From: Gibbsiella quercinecans
Lineage (GTDB): Bacteria > Pseudomonadota > Gammaproteobacteria > Enterobacterales > Enterobacteriaceae
Reading direction: 5' to 3'
NCBI RefSeq assembly: GCF_002291425.1
Contig: NZ_CP014136.1
Span: 1,302,001-1,366,000 of the forward strand
DNA: 64,000 nucleotides
Shown: piece by piece, positions 34,863 to 43,711 of the stretch
Numbering within the stretch: position 1 is the first letter of the stretch
Layout of the letters: every line of letters begins with the position of its first letter
Made by a program: the position numbers and the translations under genes
Notes under the pieces: model-generated
What the model saw: the letters and a program-made list of their open reading frames with translations, nothing else
Database searches by the model: none
Told to the model about the DNA's origin: nothing

Positions 34863-36743
34863 CTATTCTCCTTCTACCTTGGTCAAAATTTGTTGAAGCA
34901 TCTCCGGAACTGCTCCATCAGCCTTGAGTGTTGCCGTGCGGTATGCGAGCTGATTTTTCGAAAGACTAAGACCGGTGGCAGCCTCGATCTCGTTGCAGGC
35001 TCCAACCCATTCAGGCCAGTTTTCTGACAAGAACGATTCTAGATGATCCTCAAAGATCGCAACTTCATTCGCAACACAGGCCAACGGGAAATCTTCTTCA
35101 ACCATACCGAAATACCGCAGAAGCTTTCGGTTCTCCTTAGCATGGTTGTTCTTTTCACTGTCAATTGCTTCTTGTCTCTTATTTTTTGCTTTGGCACGGG
35201 ACTCAAAGCCAGCATCTGCGTCAAAGAGTGCATAAGCGGGCACACCCATAGTACTGAGAATGGCATGTGCAAGCGGTATGGATGTCTTTGACCCTACGGG
35301 GACAATCGATACGCCGCCAGCCTCAAGTAAGCCGTGTGATGTCCTGTCTCCAATGCCATAGAAGACGGATGATTCCGTTGTCCCTTCCACGATGAATGCC
35401 CGGTTAGCAAAGAGTGCGATAGAGAGTTGATCAGCCACATTGTGGTCAAGCCTGCGAGCAACCACATCGTCATCCACAATTCCGTTCAGCCTGGCTTTAA
35501 CATCTTCAATGGTTGCGCAATGAACAGAAACTACAGGAGGTTCATCAGATGATCTTGTCAGCCGCCTAACCTGATTGAAATGGCGAGCTTCAAGAAAATA
35601 GGGGCTGTGAGTCGCATAGGTTACCTGGATGCACTTGTCTGGGTTTTCTACGAGCGAGCGGATCACTTTTGCAAATGCCTGCGCCTGGATTGGGTGTTGA
35701 AAAAGTTCCGGTTCCTCAATTGCCAAACAGATGACACCGTCTGCTGAAGCAGAGCCCGATTGTGCCAAGAGCTGAAGCGCGGAGATCAGAATCGTCCGTT
35801 GGAAACCGTGTCCCTGCCGTTCGACAGCCGTTTCGGTTGTTCCATCAAGCACAGCTACTTCGAATGTGGTCTTGGGGGCCTTGAGTTCCACCTCGGCTGG
35901 GGAAACTGTGACAGCCCGTCCAGGTGAATAAGACGCAACGACTGCATTAAGCTCTGTTGTTATTGTTTCTAATTGTGTTCTGAATTTTTCTTCGTAAACT
36001 TTTTGCTGCTTTTCTCTTGATTCCTCGACGATTGTTGCAATTTCTTCATCCGCTGCAGTACGGTCAATGGATCGCTCCAGAATGCGCCCGATGATGCTTG
36101 ACTTACCATCCATTGATTCCTCGCTTGCACGAAGATCTGCAGTCACCAAGACGAAGTCGAAGAGGCCACTCATCTTACCGCCGCTGTTGAAACCGAAAAA
36201 GTTAGTCTGAAGCGATTCGAGTACATCCTCGAGCAGCTCGGTATGCGATGCCTCCCAGGTTGTTATCGCCTCTTCAACATTAGGGCCTGTTTTCGCGGCC
36301 GGGAGATCCAGCTCTGGGCGCCGTGCCCGTAGCCCGTTGTACAAATCTTTCTTCGCGGTTGCGCTACTCGCGGCTTTTATTGGATTGAAATCGGGGAAGC
36401 CCTTTGCGTTAGCTGAGAGTCGATCGGATCCATCAGGTGATTGTCTTCTCCATGCAGTGAAAGTAGTAGCCCCATCCGGTGCATACCTGCCAAGGGCTTC
36501 GCGGTCCTTTTGGGTAAGGTCAGTGAACGTAATTTGGACCTCGACTTCTTCATCCGCCGCCCCGAAGGAGCAATCTTTTTCTGTCAAGGACCCCGGTTTA
36601 CCGTTGAAGAACCAATCTAGAGCACGCAGCACAGTCGACTTCCCTGCACCGTTTGGCCCAATGAAGGTTGTGACCGAGTCGAAGGTGATCGTTATATCCT
36701 TGAGTGCTCGGAAATTATTAATGCGAACGGATTGAATCTTCAT
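34863..36743 (-). CDS. OLD-like ATPase with C-terminal TOPRIM nuclease domain
   Basis: A 626-residue AAA/ABC-type ATPase of the overcoming-lysogenisation-defect (OLD) nuclease type. Walker [10 protein letters not shown] is at 29-37, an ABC-like signature GHGFQR at 311-316, Walker B AIEEPE at 341-346 and the switch motif THS at 378-380. The C-terminal TOPRIM domain has IVEGTTE (E453) and FDADAG (D508, D510), the metal-binding residues of OLD nucleases. A helical arm (~220-270) separates the ATPase halves. Known OLD proteins act on DNA and several are anti-phage (Gabija GajA, phage P2 Old). Here the partner is DUF2130, not a GajB-type helicase. Confidence 0.82.
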   Translation of the reverse strand: MKIQSVRINNFRALKDITITFDSVTTFIGPNGAGKSTVLRALDWFFNGKPGSLTEKDCSFGAADEEVEVQITFTDLTQKDREALGRYAPDGATTFTAWRRQSPDGSDRLSANAKGFPDFNPIKAASSATAKKDLYNGLRARRPELDLPAAKTGPNVEEAITTWEASHTELLEDVLESLQTNFFGFNSGGKMSGLFDFVLVTADLRASEESMDGKSSIIGRILERSIDRTAADEEIATIVEESREKQQKVYEEKFRTQLETITTELNAVVASYSPGRAVTVSPAEVELKAPKTTFEVAVLDGTTETAVERQGHGFQRTILISALQLLAQSGSASADGVICLAIEEPELFQHPIQAQAFAKVIRSLVENPDKCIQVTYATHSPYFLEARHFNQVRRLTRSSDEPPVVSVHCATIEDVKARLNGIVDDDVVARRLDHNVADQLSIALFANRAFIVEGTTESSVFYGIGDRTSHGLLEAGGVSIVPVGSKTSIPLAHAILSTMGVPAYALFDADAGFESRAKAKNKRQEAIDSEKNNHAKENRKLLRYFGMVEEDFPLACVANEVAIFEDHLESFLSENWPEWVGACNEIEAATGLSLSKNQLAYRTATLKADGAVPEMLQQILTKVEGE

Positions 36744-37074
36744 ATCAGTTTTGCTCCATTAACCTTGCTGTTATCTATCAATGTTTCAGTTCTTCCAATT
36801 CACTTTCTGTTTCCAGTTCAACATTAGGTACCATTCTTTGAGTTATGGATGATATAAGCGGAATACCTCAATCTGTAGTCTGGTTAATTATTTAGGATAT
36901 TTGGCGATTGTTCATAACACAGAATCTGGGGTAAGTGGCTTCCAGTTATCTACTATTGTGAACGTTTATTTAGCATTCAGTAATAGTTTAATTTATTGTA
37001 CAAAATCGCTCGCCTAAATTAATTGGTCACGACAAATTTTCATCATACGATCAAGAATAATAGATAGCACAACA
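36744..37074. other. Gene-free leader of the ATPase/DUF2130 operon
   Basis: About 330 AT-rich bases between the end of the YkgJ-type gene and the start of the OLD-like gene, all on the minus strand. The length and composition suggest it holds an independent promoter for the two-gene operon. No repeat, tRNA or convincing small gene is seen. Confidence 0.4.
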
Positions 37075-37368
37075 TTACATCTGTCCTTCTTCTGCGATAA
37101 GCTGGCGACATACCGCCAAGTTGAGCTCAACAAACTCTTCCCAGCTGTATAGGCGGGAATAATGGCGCTCAAATTGCAGATCAACCCGACAAATATCCGG
37201 ACGAAAATTGTAGATGCTGCAGCCTTTGCTGGCTGCGTCATAATGTCGGCACGTGCCGTCACCCCGATCCAGAAAACAAGTCTCTTCTGCCATACTCACG
37301 CGTTGGCAACAAATCCCACACTGAGAACATGGAAATGGTGAAAGATTGCTGTAGCAGGACATCTTCAT
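37075..37368 (-). CDS. YkgJ-family cysteine cluster protein
   Basis: A 97-residue protein with the Cys pattern CSQCGICCQRV, C-x-x-F-L-D-R-G-D-G-T-C, KGCSIYNFRPDICR, typical of YkgJ/UPF0153 proteins that are thought to bind metal (zinc or iron-sulfur). Function unknown. Three in-frame starts occur close together (GTG 37371, ATG 37368, ATG 37362). It follows the three-gene membrane/TerB-like operon by ~45 bases but need not belong to it functionally. Confidence 0.75.
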   Translation of the reverse strand: MKMSCYSNLSPFPCSQCGICCQRVSMAEETCFLDRGDGTCRHYDAASKGCSIYNFRPDICRVDLQFERHYSRLYSWEEFVELNLAVCRQLIAEEGQM

Positions 37369-37381
37369 CACTCGTTATCAG

Positions 37382-37401
37382 GCTCGCGTATGATCGCGAG
37401 C
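37382..37401. other. Perfect inverted repeat between the three-gene operon and the ykgJ-like gene
   Basis: gctcgcg (37382-37388) and cgcgagc (37395-37401) with a six-base loop. Downstream on the plus strand is ttgtttt; on the minus strand, the direction of the flanking genes, there is no U-rich tail. It may be an attenuating hairpin or a bidirectional terminator. Confidence 0.4.
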
Positions 37402-37412
37402 TTGTTTTCACT

Positions 37413-38441
37413 TTACGCGACAACATCATCCAGTTTGTCCTTTTTGCCTTCCGCGACGGCCGAAATATCAATAATGCGTCGTTCAGTGGAAAGCACCAGA
37501 TTCCCCTCTTGATCAAGGATCGGAGTATCAATCATCGCTTTCAGTAATTGTGCGTATTTAACCGACATAAACACGACTTCTTTGCACTCCTGCGGGAAGT
37601 CACGGAAGTTTTCACCGTAGCTTTCCAGAGCGTTCTTCATGTCGTAAACGGTACCGCGAAGGCGACTACTCGTCAGGGAAAAAGCATTATTCGCCAGTGT
37701 CGTTACCTTTTCAATAGACTGGAGTTTACCAACCATTAATACGCCTTGAGCGTGGATCGTTCTTGCCTGTTCTAGGTTACAGCGTGCGTTGTTTAGCGCT
37801 TCTTCCCCCTTATTTCCCAGAATATGGCCGAAAATAGCCAATGCTGGGCCTGCAACAATCCCGCCCAACACCATCATTCCACCAGCCATGCCAAAACCAC
37901 CTGTAGCCAGTGAACCGCCCCCCAGCCATGCCAGAGTGGCGTTGGTTGCCGCTACGCCAGATAGAGAAGAGATCGCAGTCCCTGTGCTTGCAGTTGCTAG
38001 CAGCATAGTGCCGTTATAGGCGCCAAATGCCAGCGCTGCACCACTTCCCATTCCCGCGCCAATACCCAAACCGGCATCTTTCAGCATCTGATAATCCTGC
38101 TTCAGGCCCGACAAGGTTGTGCTGGTAAAATCATCCGCGTTGAGTTTTTCCAGCTCCGCGCTGTGAGTTAGCTCGACGTTTTTAAGGCGGCCATAGGTAA
38201 CGATAAACTCATTAATGACGCTGTTAAACGCGCGAAGCTTACGCTGACCATAGTCTTCAATGATTTTATTGGTGGCTTCACGGCTGGACTCGATTTGAGA
38301 GCTGATGTCGTTAACCATGCTTTGTGCGCTTTCATTGATGTCTTTTGCATTGCTGTGGTCTTTTGCACCACCAACACCTTTCGTAATACCGTAAATCCCT
38401 GCGGCTGCTGCTATCGCACCAATAATAATTGGAATAGGCAT
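37413..38441 (-). CDS. Gly-rich hydrophobic protein of unknown function, gene 3 of island operon
   Basis: A 342-residue protein I do not recognise as a named family. It opens with a hydrophobic helix (PIPIIIGAIAAAAGIYGI), then a helical region (~30-120), then a ~90-residue glycine/alanine-rich hydrophobic stretch (123-210, with GVAATNATLAWLGGGSLATG) able to insert in membranes as a hairpin or zipper, then amphipathic helices and a charged tail. The layout resembles helical membrane-inserting proteins. The start has AAGGAG seven bases upstream and lies 12 bases after the TerB-like gene. A pore or membrane-perturbing role is speculation. Confidence 0.7.
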   Translation of the reverse strand: MPIPIIIGAIAAAAGIYGITKGVGGAKDHSNAKDINESAQSMVNDISSQIESSREATNKIIEDYGQRKLRAFNSVINEFIVTYGRLKNVELTHSAELEKLNADDFTSTTLSGLKQDYQMLKDAGLGIGAGMGSGAALAFGAYNGTMLLATASTGTAISSLSGVAATNATLAWLGGGSLATGGFGMAGGMMVLGGIVAGPALAIFGHILGNKGEEALNNARCNLEQARTIHAQGVLMVGKLQSIEKVTTLANNAFSLTSSRLRGTVYDMKNALESYGENFRDFPQECKEVVFMSVKYAQLLKAMIDTPILDQEGNLVLSTERRIIDISAVAEGKKDKLDDVVA

Positions 38442-38453
38442 GTCATAACTCCT

Positions 38454-39026
38454 TTATTCAATAATCAGAGAGAGTGTTTTACTCACTTCACTGTTTAATT
38501 CTTCGGCACGATCCAGAAGGTCTTTAAAAATAAAATCCGGAACCTTGAAATAAAGCTGAATATCTTTCAGCAGCATCCATTCAATACTGGAGATTTGGCC
38601 ATCTCTCAGAGCAACCAAAAAAAGCTGGAAAATGATGATTTTTGGCGTCGCGAGATTTTCCGTCTTTTTATCTTCGAGCAGAATTTTTAATACTGCGGTT
38701 GCGGCCTGAATACGACTTCCAGGCGCATCAATTCTGGAAAGCGGATAAACCTTCAATTTCTCAATTAAGTTGTCCTCAGCAGACCGGCTGAAGACTCCAC
38801 CAAAGACTCCCTTATCAGATAAGCCTGGAGAGTACTGTTCCATCTCTTCCAGCAATTCAGTTTCCAGCGAGTCCTTTTGGATTGTCAGATTATTCAGGTC
38901 AGAGTCCGACGTCAGTTCATCCTTCGTTTTTCCGTCCCAAAGCAATGGGTTATCAGACAATGCAAGAAGTCTGTCAAGTTCAACAAGTAGAGCCTTTTTT
39001 TCATAAGGTAGCATTTTAATTAGCAT
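38454..39026 (-). CDS. TerB-like helical protein, gene 2 of island operon
   Basis: A 190-residue soluble protein without a clear family call. The C-terminal half (~115-185, FQLFLVALRDGQISSIEWML then FKDLLDRAEELN) has the look of a TerB-like domain: a helix ending in D-G-x-I-s-x-x-E followed by two more helices. The N-terminal half is charged and helical. The start has AGGA six bases upstream. It sits 16 bases after gene 1 and 12 bases before gene 3, both predicted membrane-active proteins, suggesting a soluble regulator or signal sensor for them (inference). Confidence 0.7.
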   Translation of the reverse strand: MLIKMLPYEKKALLVELDRLLALSDNPLLWDGKTKDELTSDSDLNNLTIQKDSLETELLEEMEQYSPGLSDKGVFGGVFSRSAEDNLIEKLKVYPLSRIDAPGSRIQAATAVLKILLEDKKTENLATPKIIIFQLFLVALRDGQISSIEWMLLKDIQLYFKVPDFIFKDLLDRAEELNSEVSKTLSLIIE

Positions 39027-39042
39027 GGGGATCCTACCCCAT

Positions 39043-40614
39043 TCACAACATTAAAGGTTTGTCTGAATCCATAAAACCTTCGAACTCAGGCATGGTCTGG
39101 AACTGCAATTGAGTGCCGAGCAAAGTGGCAAAATCATTAATCGCAAACGCCAAGTCATTAATGTTATCGCTGCCACCAGAAATGACTTCAAAGAGGCGTT
39201 GCGTATCGTTGCGAAGCTGTGGAATTTCCCGAGCCGTAAATTCATCAAGCAACGCCTGCTGTTGTACGATATGTGCACGAGCTTCAGTCTCAATGGCGCT
39301 GATATGTGCCAGACGTTCACGCGAAAGTGTCACACCACGAGCTGCTTCAAGAGCGCTTTGATAAAACATGGACGAAAGCGTGTAACCAATCATGCCGCCA
39401 ATCGCCGCCCCAACCACCGGAATAGGAATAGCAATTTGCCCCAGTGCCGCCATCATGCCACTGGAAAGCATTCCGGCCCCTTTTTCACCGATATCATTCA
39501 GCAGTTCAGCCTCATCAATCTCATCATTGATGTAACACTTGATGGAGATTCCCAGCGACAGGCAGATATTGACCGCCAGCGAGGGGGCTGTCGTTCCGGC
39601 TATCGCTCGCAGTGTCTGCTTTTCTGACTGCTGTAAGCCCGCCTTTATTGCAGAACCCGCGAATGCCGAACCATAGCCTAGTGCTGCTGCTTTAACGGCA
39701 TCAACGGCGATATCTTCAACAGCTTCACCCAGCGCTTTCTTCTGCTGCGCCACATTGAAGATGTTGACGACCAATGAAATCGCCCCGCCAACAACCCCCC
39801 CTGTTTTTGCCCCTTCGATACCAGCGCGGTGGCTGGTGCGTGCAATATCCATTGCTGTTGCGATCTTAGGATTCTCGCGGTAAAAAATGGCTTTTTCGGT
39901 CGTTAAACCACTGTCACAAACATTGCCAGCTATCTGATCGTAGTTGTCTGCTTCACGGCGAAGCTTATCTGCAACATCCTGCTTTCCGGCCGCCTCAACC
40001 TTATTCGCTTGTTCACGCAGAGTAGAGGCTTGTGTACGACAGTGTTCCGCCGCCCCTTTATACTGTTCAGACGGTAGCTCCAGCTTAACGCCTCGGTAGC
40101 GAGAGAACTTACCGTCATCTTTGGCGATATCTTTCAAAAGTTGGTTGTGGTCGCCGACAAATTTCATCTGGCTCTGCGAACCTTCAACAATCACGCCATT
40201 CTGAATCTTCACGCGGTCAACGACGTTATGGTTACGACCATACTCTTGCAAATCGTCGCTACGCATTGTTCGTAATGTATTGCCATTAATAATCGCTTCT
40301 GCGTTATCGCGACTGGTGGTTGCAATTTCGGCAGAGAAACCCGCCTGCTGCTTAATATTTTTTGTCGCGTAATCAGGATTCACTTTATGTGTCGCAACAT
40401 CCGCTAGTCCTTTAGCAAACCGTTGACCCGTCTCGTTATCAACGCCACGATAGTTTTTAAGGTATTCCGCGCTTGCACTGCCAAAACGTTTAACGAGTTC
40501 ATCTCCAGAAAGAGCGGTAACTGTACGGTTTCGATCGCGTTCAATTTGGTCTCTGTGATATTGTCGCTTATCAGCGTCAGACGGAGATAACGCGCTGTTA
40601 TCATTTTTTCCCAT
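39043..40614 (-). CDS. Large protein with Gly-rich membrane segments, gene 1 of island operon
   Basis: A 523-residue protein of unknown function. The ATG at 40614 is preferred over 40644. The N-terminal ~260 residues are soluble (KQQAGFSAEIATTSRDNAEA, KFVGDHNQLLKDIAKDDGKF, then a helical EHCRTQASTLREQANK segment). Residues 263-425 contain two hydrophobic glycine-rich blocks (GAKTGGVVGGAISLVVNIF; IPIPVVGAAIGGMIGYTLSS) separated by a GISIKCYINDEIDEAELLNDIGE loop. A helical tail follows. The architecture is that of a modular protein with an N-terminal recognition part and a membrane-inserting part. It heads the three-gene operon. Confidence 0.7.
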   Translation of the reverse strand: MGKNDNSALSPSDADKRQYHRDQIERDRNRTVTALSGDELVKRFGSASAEYLKNYRGVDNETGQRFAKGLADVATHKVNPDYATKNIKQQAGFSAEIATTSRDNAEAIINGNTLRTMRSDDLQEYGRNHNVVDRVKIQNGVIVEGSQSQMKFVGDHNQLLKDIAKDDGKFSRYRGVKLELPSEQYKGAAEHCRTQASTLREQANKVEAAGKQDVADKLRREADNYDQIAGNVCDSGLTTEKAIFYRENPKIATAMDIARTSHRAGIEGAKTGGVVGGAISLVVNIFNVAQQKKALGEAVEDIAVDAVKAAALGYGSAFAGSAIKAGLQQSEKQTLRAIAGTTAPSLAVNICLSLGISIKCYINDEIDEAELLNDIGEKGAGMLSSGMMAALGQIAIPIPVVGAAIGGMIGYTLSSMFYQSALEAARGVTLSRERLAHISAIETEARAHIVQQQALLDEFTAREIPQLRNDTQRLFEVISGGSDNINDLAFAINDFATLLGTQLQFQTMPEFEGFMDSDKPLML

Positions 40615-40789
40615 AATTATTCCCGAGCAGATCTGATTGGTCACTATATCTCCATAAAACTTCTATCACTTAATCCATTATTAGTCCAATGCCACTACTC
40701 GGATACCATGGATGTGACCCTATATATCCAGACGTTTTTCTCTCTTGCGATTGCAATAATTTCCTGCATATATATTCCCGTGGTGAACA

Positions 40790-41012
40790 ATACTCAGTTG
40801 TGCACGCGACACGTCAAGACTTCTGAAGGCGTCGGCTATTCGTCGTCCAATGCAACCGCCGGCGAACCGTCTTCATATTGTTTGCGCCATTTAAATATCT
40901 GGTTTGTATTAATACCATGCAAACATGAGACACGGTCATTCCGGGTTCCATAGTCTACTGAATAATAGCAATTTTTCCTGCAGAGTACGGCGCCGACGTC
41001 GTTCAGGCCCTG
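40790..41012 (-). mobile_element. IS2-like (IS3 family) insertion sequence remnant
   Basis: On the minus strand, fragments in successive frames match InsC/OrfA of IS2: GPERRRRRTLQEK, KIAIIQ, TMEPGMTVSHV and LHGINTNQIFKWRKQYEDGS, followed by SRVQLSI reminiscent of OrfB. At least two frameshifts and a stop break it, and the rest of the element is missing. It lies in the ~540-base gap between two divergent island genes. Confidence 0.6.
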
Positions 41013-41158
41013 ATGATACTTCAACTATATTAGCATTCTGACTGGTGTTAAACATAGTCCTAAGACTACCTATTATTTTAAGAGAGACTAAGTGTCTGGT
41101 GATCTATGAGGCTAGTCTATATTATCTGAATCATCATTATTATATTGGTAGGATAGCA

Positions 41159-41674
41159 ATGAGTAACATTACAGTAGCAGAGGTAGGTTCGCTTTTTTTA
41201 TCTCTTGTGGTTCCTATCACAACAGGGGTTGTAGCAGCGGGATTTACAGCCTACTTTGCGTTAAATCGATTCTATCGTGAGAAATGGTGGGAAAAGAAAG
41301 TTTCATCCTATAATAATTTGATTGATAAGCTTCTCGAGCTTAAAGATTTATACGTATATGCCTCATTTATCACAGAGATGAAATATAATGTAGATAGGGA
41401 GTTAAGTACTTATCCAAAGGGAAAAGTTGACTGGAATAAGATAAATGAGGTTCGGGCTCAGGTGCACCGACTTTATGTGCTATCACCTATCTCATTCAGT
41501 CATAACGTTAAGATTTTACTTGATGAATTGCTGAAAAAAGACAATGATAATAATTATAGTATCTGCGAAGAGGGATACCCTGAATTCATCGGTTACCATG
41601 AAATGTCGAAAGTCATTCAATCATCCATAGACGCAATTCTCGAGGATGCGAGATCGGAACTGAAATTCAATTGA
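41159..41674 (+). CDS. Small membrane-anchored protein of unknown function
   Basis: A 171-residue protein with one N-terminal membrane helix (VGSLFLSLVVPITTGVVAAG) followed by a charged helical cytoplasmic or periplasmic domain (WWEKKVSSYNNLIDKLLELK). The start at 41159 (TAGGAT upstream) is chosen over 41045, which would put 38 unlikely residues in front. AT-rich codon use is unlike the core. No known family recognised; similar membrane-plus-helical proteins are common as island or phage cargo. It is followed by a hairpin terminator. Confidence 0.65.
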   Translation: MSNITVAEVGSLFLSLVVPITTGVVAAGFTAYFALNRFYREKWWEKKVSSYNNLIDKLLELKDLYVYASFITEMKYNVDRELSTYPKGKVDWNKINEVRAQVHRLYVLSPISFSHNVKILLDELLKKDNDNNYSICEEGYPEFIGYHEMSKVIQSSIDAILEDARSELKFN

Positions 41675-41680
41675 AAAGAT

Positions 41681-41712
41681 AACAAAGCTGCCACGGCGGC
41701 CTTGTTTATTGC
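41681..41712 (+). terminator. Hairpin terminator
   Basis: AACAAAGCTGCC and GGCGGCCTTGTT pair (two imperfect positions) around a two-base loop starting eight bases after the stop of the small membrane protein gene; the 3' arm ends in ttgtttatt. Confidence 0.55.
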
Positions 41713-41738
41713 CTGAAATCCGCCAAAGAGGACCCAGC

Positions 41739-42088
41739 ATGAAACGCAACCGCATTAACGTGCTGACCGTCGTCAACTCCGTTTCAAACATCACAACCGA
41801 AACCATCGATGGCAAACCACATATCGTGGTTCGTGGTATCACGCCCGTTGTCGACGATATTGTGATGTGTACCCGGCAGCAGAAATTGAAAAGGCGTTTA
41901 ACACGCTTGAGAGAAATCCGATGCCGCTCGGTTACACCAAAGGACAGGCGATTTCTGTCGCCAATGGCCGCATCACTGTTGAAACTACCGGTGAAAACGC
42001 TACGACAGTGTTCGCATATGCCGAAGAAAATACCACCCTTATCGTAGAAGCAACCGCATGGAACGAATTAACGGTACAGGAGGATTAG
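41739..42088 (+). pseudogene. Frameshifted phage-type gene remnant
   Basis: From an ATG with AGAGGA upstream the frame reads MKRNRINVLTVVNSVSN and DGKPHIVVRGITPVVDDIVM, resembling the N-terminus of phage structural (DUF2213-like) proteins. At ~41866 sequence appears to be lost and the reading continues one frame over as YPAAEIEKAFNTLERNPMPLG and then VANGRITVETTGENATTVFA down to ELTVQED, TAG at 42086-42088. The second part looks like the end of a small phage decoration or head-fibre protein. It is probably a deletion fusion of two phage genes. The family call is tentative. Confidence 0.45.
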
Positions 42089-42153
42089 CACAAACAATTA
42101 TGTTTATTTATACAGTACAATCTAATTGTACCCCACCTCTCCGGAGGAGACCT

Positions 42154-42312
42154 ATGGCACGAAATTACGAAATCTCCAGCGCGGTTAACGCCGCTATAAA
42201 ACGAGGCATCACCGATAAACTCACAGTTGAAATACGTGATTTCATTCACGAACTGGTGAAACTCAAGCATCACTTTTGTCCGCAACAAACTAACTGTTGG
42301 ATACGCCGGTAA
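42154..42312 (+). CDS. Small open frame, probable truncated phage gene
   Basis: Fifty-two codons with a very strong ribosome-binding site (CTCCGGAGGAGACCT before ATG). It begins MARNYEISSAVNAAIKRGIT and ends after KHHFCPQQTNCWIRR. A second open frame continues to ~42399 (KIDDVLAGNVTNLALLENIA), so the original gene may have been longer and shifted. No family recognised. It lies between the broken phage gene and the tRNA. Confidence 0.4.
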   Translation: MARNYEISSAVNAAIKRGITDKLTVEIRDFIHELVKLKHHFCPQQTNCWIRR

Positions 42313-42419
42313 CCCAACATGCGAGAAAAATTGACGACGTCTTGGCGGGCAATGTCACTAATCTGGCACTTTTGGAAAATATTGCAGTGGGAGAATGAGT
42401 GTAACTCATTGATATTTAA

Positions 42420-42496
42420 TGGTACGCCCTACAGGGCTCGAACCTGTGACCTACGGCTTAGAAGGCCGTTGCTCTATCCAACTGAGCTAAGGGCGC
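42420..42496 (-). tRNA. argU: tRNA-Arg, anticodon TCT
   Basis: On the minus strand the 77 bases fold as a tRNA: acceptor GCGCCCT, D-arm TAGCTCAGTTGGATAGAGC, anticodon arm CGGCC-TTCTAAG-CCG with anticodon TCT, T-arm with GGTTCGAACC, encoded CCA at 42422-42420. It matches E. coli argU, a rare-codon (AGA/AGG) Arg tRNA. The first pair is G1:U72 rather than G:C. Its 3' end faces the accessory island, the orientation expected if the island integrated into it. Confidence 0.95.
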
Positions 42497-42530
42497 ATTG
42501 GGATGCGGCAACCGGGGGTTGCGGGTTGGG

Positions 42531-42558
42531 ATTATACGGTCAGCGGGTACTGAGTCAA
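42531..42558 (-). promoter_or_regulatory. Promoter of argU
   Basis: On the minus strand TTGACT (42558-42553) and TATAAT (42536-42531) with a 16-base spacer, ending 34 bases before the tRNA 5' end, followed by a C-rich discriminator. This is a near-consensus sigma-70 promoter. Confidence 0.8.
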
Positions 42559-42843
42559 TGCCTTTTCATAGGGTTGCGCCAGCTGCGGTGCCTTATGGCG
42601 ATTTTTCGCCCATGCGGCATCGCTATCCCACCGTTAATCATTGCTATTTCACCCAGCGGCCTTAGCATTCTCCCCTGCCGCCGGCACCAATCCCCCTACG
42701 TTATGGCAGCTAAAACGCCGCAAATCAGCCAAGTCTGACGCCGTTCCACGCAATAACCCTGATTCAACGCCTGACAGCGCGGCCAGCTTCTGACAAAATA
42801 GCGCCATCCCCCCGCTTTTCTTAATTGATGGATTTCCTCACTG
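42559..42843. other. argU-folD intergenic region
   Basis: About 285 bases between the divergent argU promoter and folD. No open frame with family features. It must contain the folD promoter near its right end; I cannot assign boxes with confidence. Confidence 0.4.
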
Positions 42844-43710
42844 ATGGCAGCAAAAATTATTGATGGTAAAACGATTGCGCAGCAGGTTAGAAATGAAGTG
42901 GCTGAGCATGTTAAACAACGTCTGGCCGCTGGCAAACGTGCTCCCGGCCTGGCGGTGATACTGGTCGGTGAAAACCCGGCCTCACAGATTTACGTCGCCA
43001 GCAAGCGCCGCGCCTGTGAAGAGGTCGGCTTTATTTCCCGCTCTTACGATCTGCCCGCTTCCACCTCCGAGGCGGAGCTGCTGGCCCTGATCGACACGCT
43101 AAATGCAGACAAAGAAATCGACGGCATTTTGGTACAGTTGCCACTGCCGGCCGGTATCGATAACGTCAAGGTGCTTGAGCGCATCCTGCCGGATAAAGAC
43201 GTTGATGGCTTCCACCCGTACAACGTCGGCCGCCTATGCCAGCGCGCGCCGAAGCTGCGCCCCTGCACACCGCGCGGCATCGTCACCCTGCTGGAGCGCT
43301 ACAACATCGATACCTTCGGGCTGAATGCCGTAGTGGTCGGCGCGTCCAACATCGTTGGCCGCCCAATGAGCATGGAACTGCTGCTGGCGGGTTGCACCAC
43401 CACCGTCACCCACCGCTTTACCAAAAACCTGCGCCATCATATCGAACATGCCGATCTGCTCATCGTCGCCGTCGGCAAGCCGAACTTTATCCCTGGCGAA
43501 TGGATCAAAGAAGGCGCGATCGTGATCGATGTGGGCATTAACCGGCTGGAAAGCGGTAAAGTAGTGGGTGACGTGCTGTTTGAAGAAGCCGCCGCCAAAG
43601 CCTCGTACATCACCCCCGTACCGGGCGGCGTTGGGCCAATGACGGTCGCCACGTTGATCCAAAACACGCTACAGGCGTGTGAAGAGTACCATGACACGGA
43701 GAACCACTAA
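42844..43710 (+). CDS. folD: Bifunctional methylenetetrahydrofolate dehydrogenase/cyclohydrolase FolD
   Basis: A 288-residue cytosolic enzyme that interconverts 5,10-methylene- and 10-formyl-tetrahydrofolate with NADP. Signatures: [14 protein letters not shown] with the catalytic Lys, [28 protein letters not shown] for the cofactor site, and [14 protein letters not shown] at the end. Full length. ybcJ begins two bases after the stop. This is conserved core chromosome beside the island boundary. Confidence 0.97.
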   Translation: MAAKIIDGKTIAQQVRNEVAEHVKQRLAAGKRAPGLAVILVGENPASQIYVASKRRACEEVGFISRSYDLPASTSEAELLALIDTLNADKEIDGILVQLPLPAGIDNVKVLERILPDKDVDGFHPYNVGRLCQRAPKLRPCTPRGIVTLLERYNIDTFGLNAVVVGASNIVGRPMSMELLLAGCTTTVTHRFTKNLRHHIEHADLLIVAVGKPNFIPGEWIKEGAIVIDVGINRLESGKVVGDVLFEEAAAKASYITPVPGGVGPMTVATLIQNTLQACEEYHDTENH

Positions 43711-43711
43711 G

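Noticed and set aside
42420-42450. Direct repeat of the argU 3' end as an island attachment site
   Set aside because: I looked for the same string near 16500, 32300 and 33200 and did not find it within the window.
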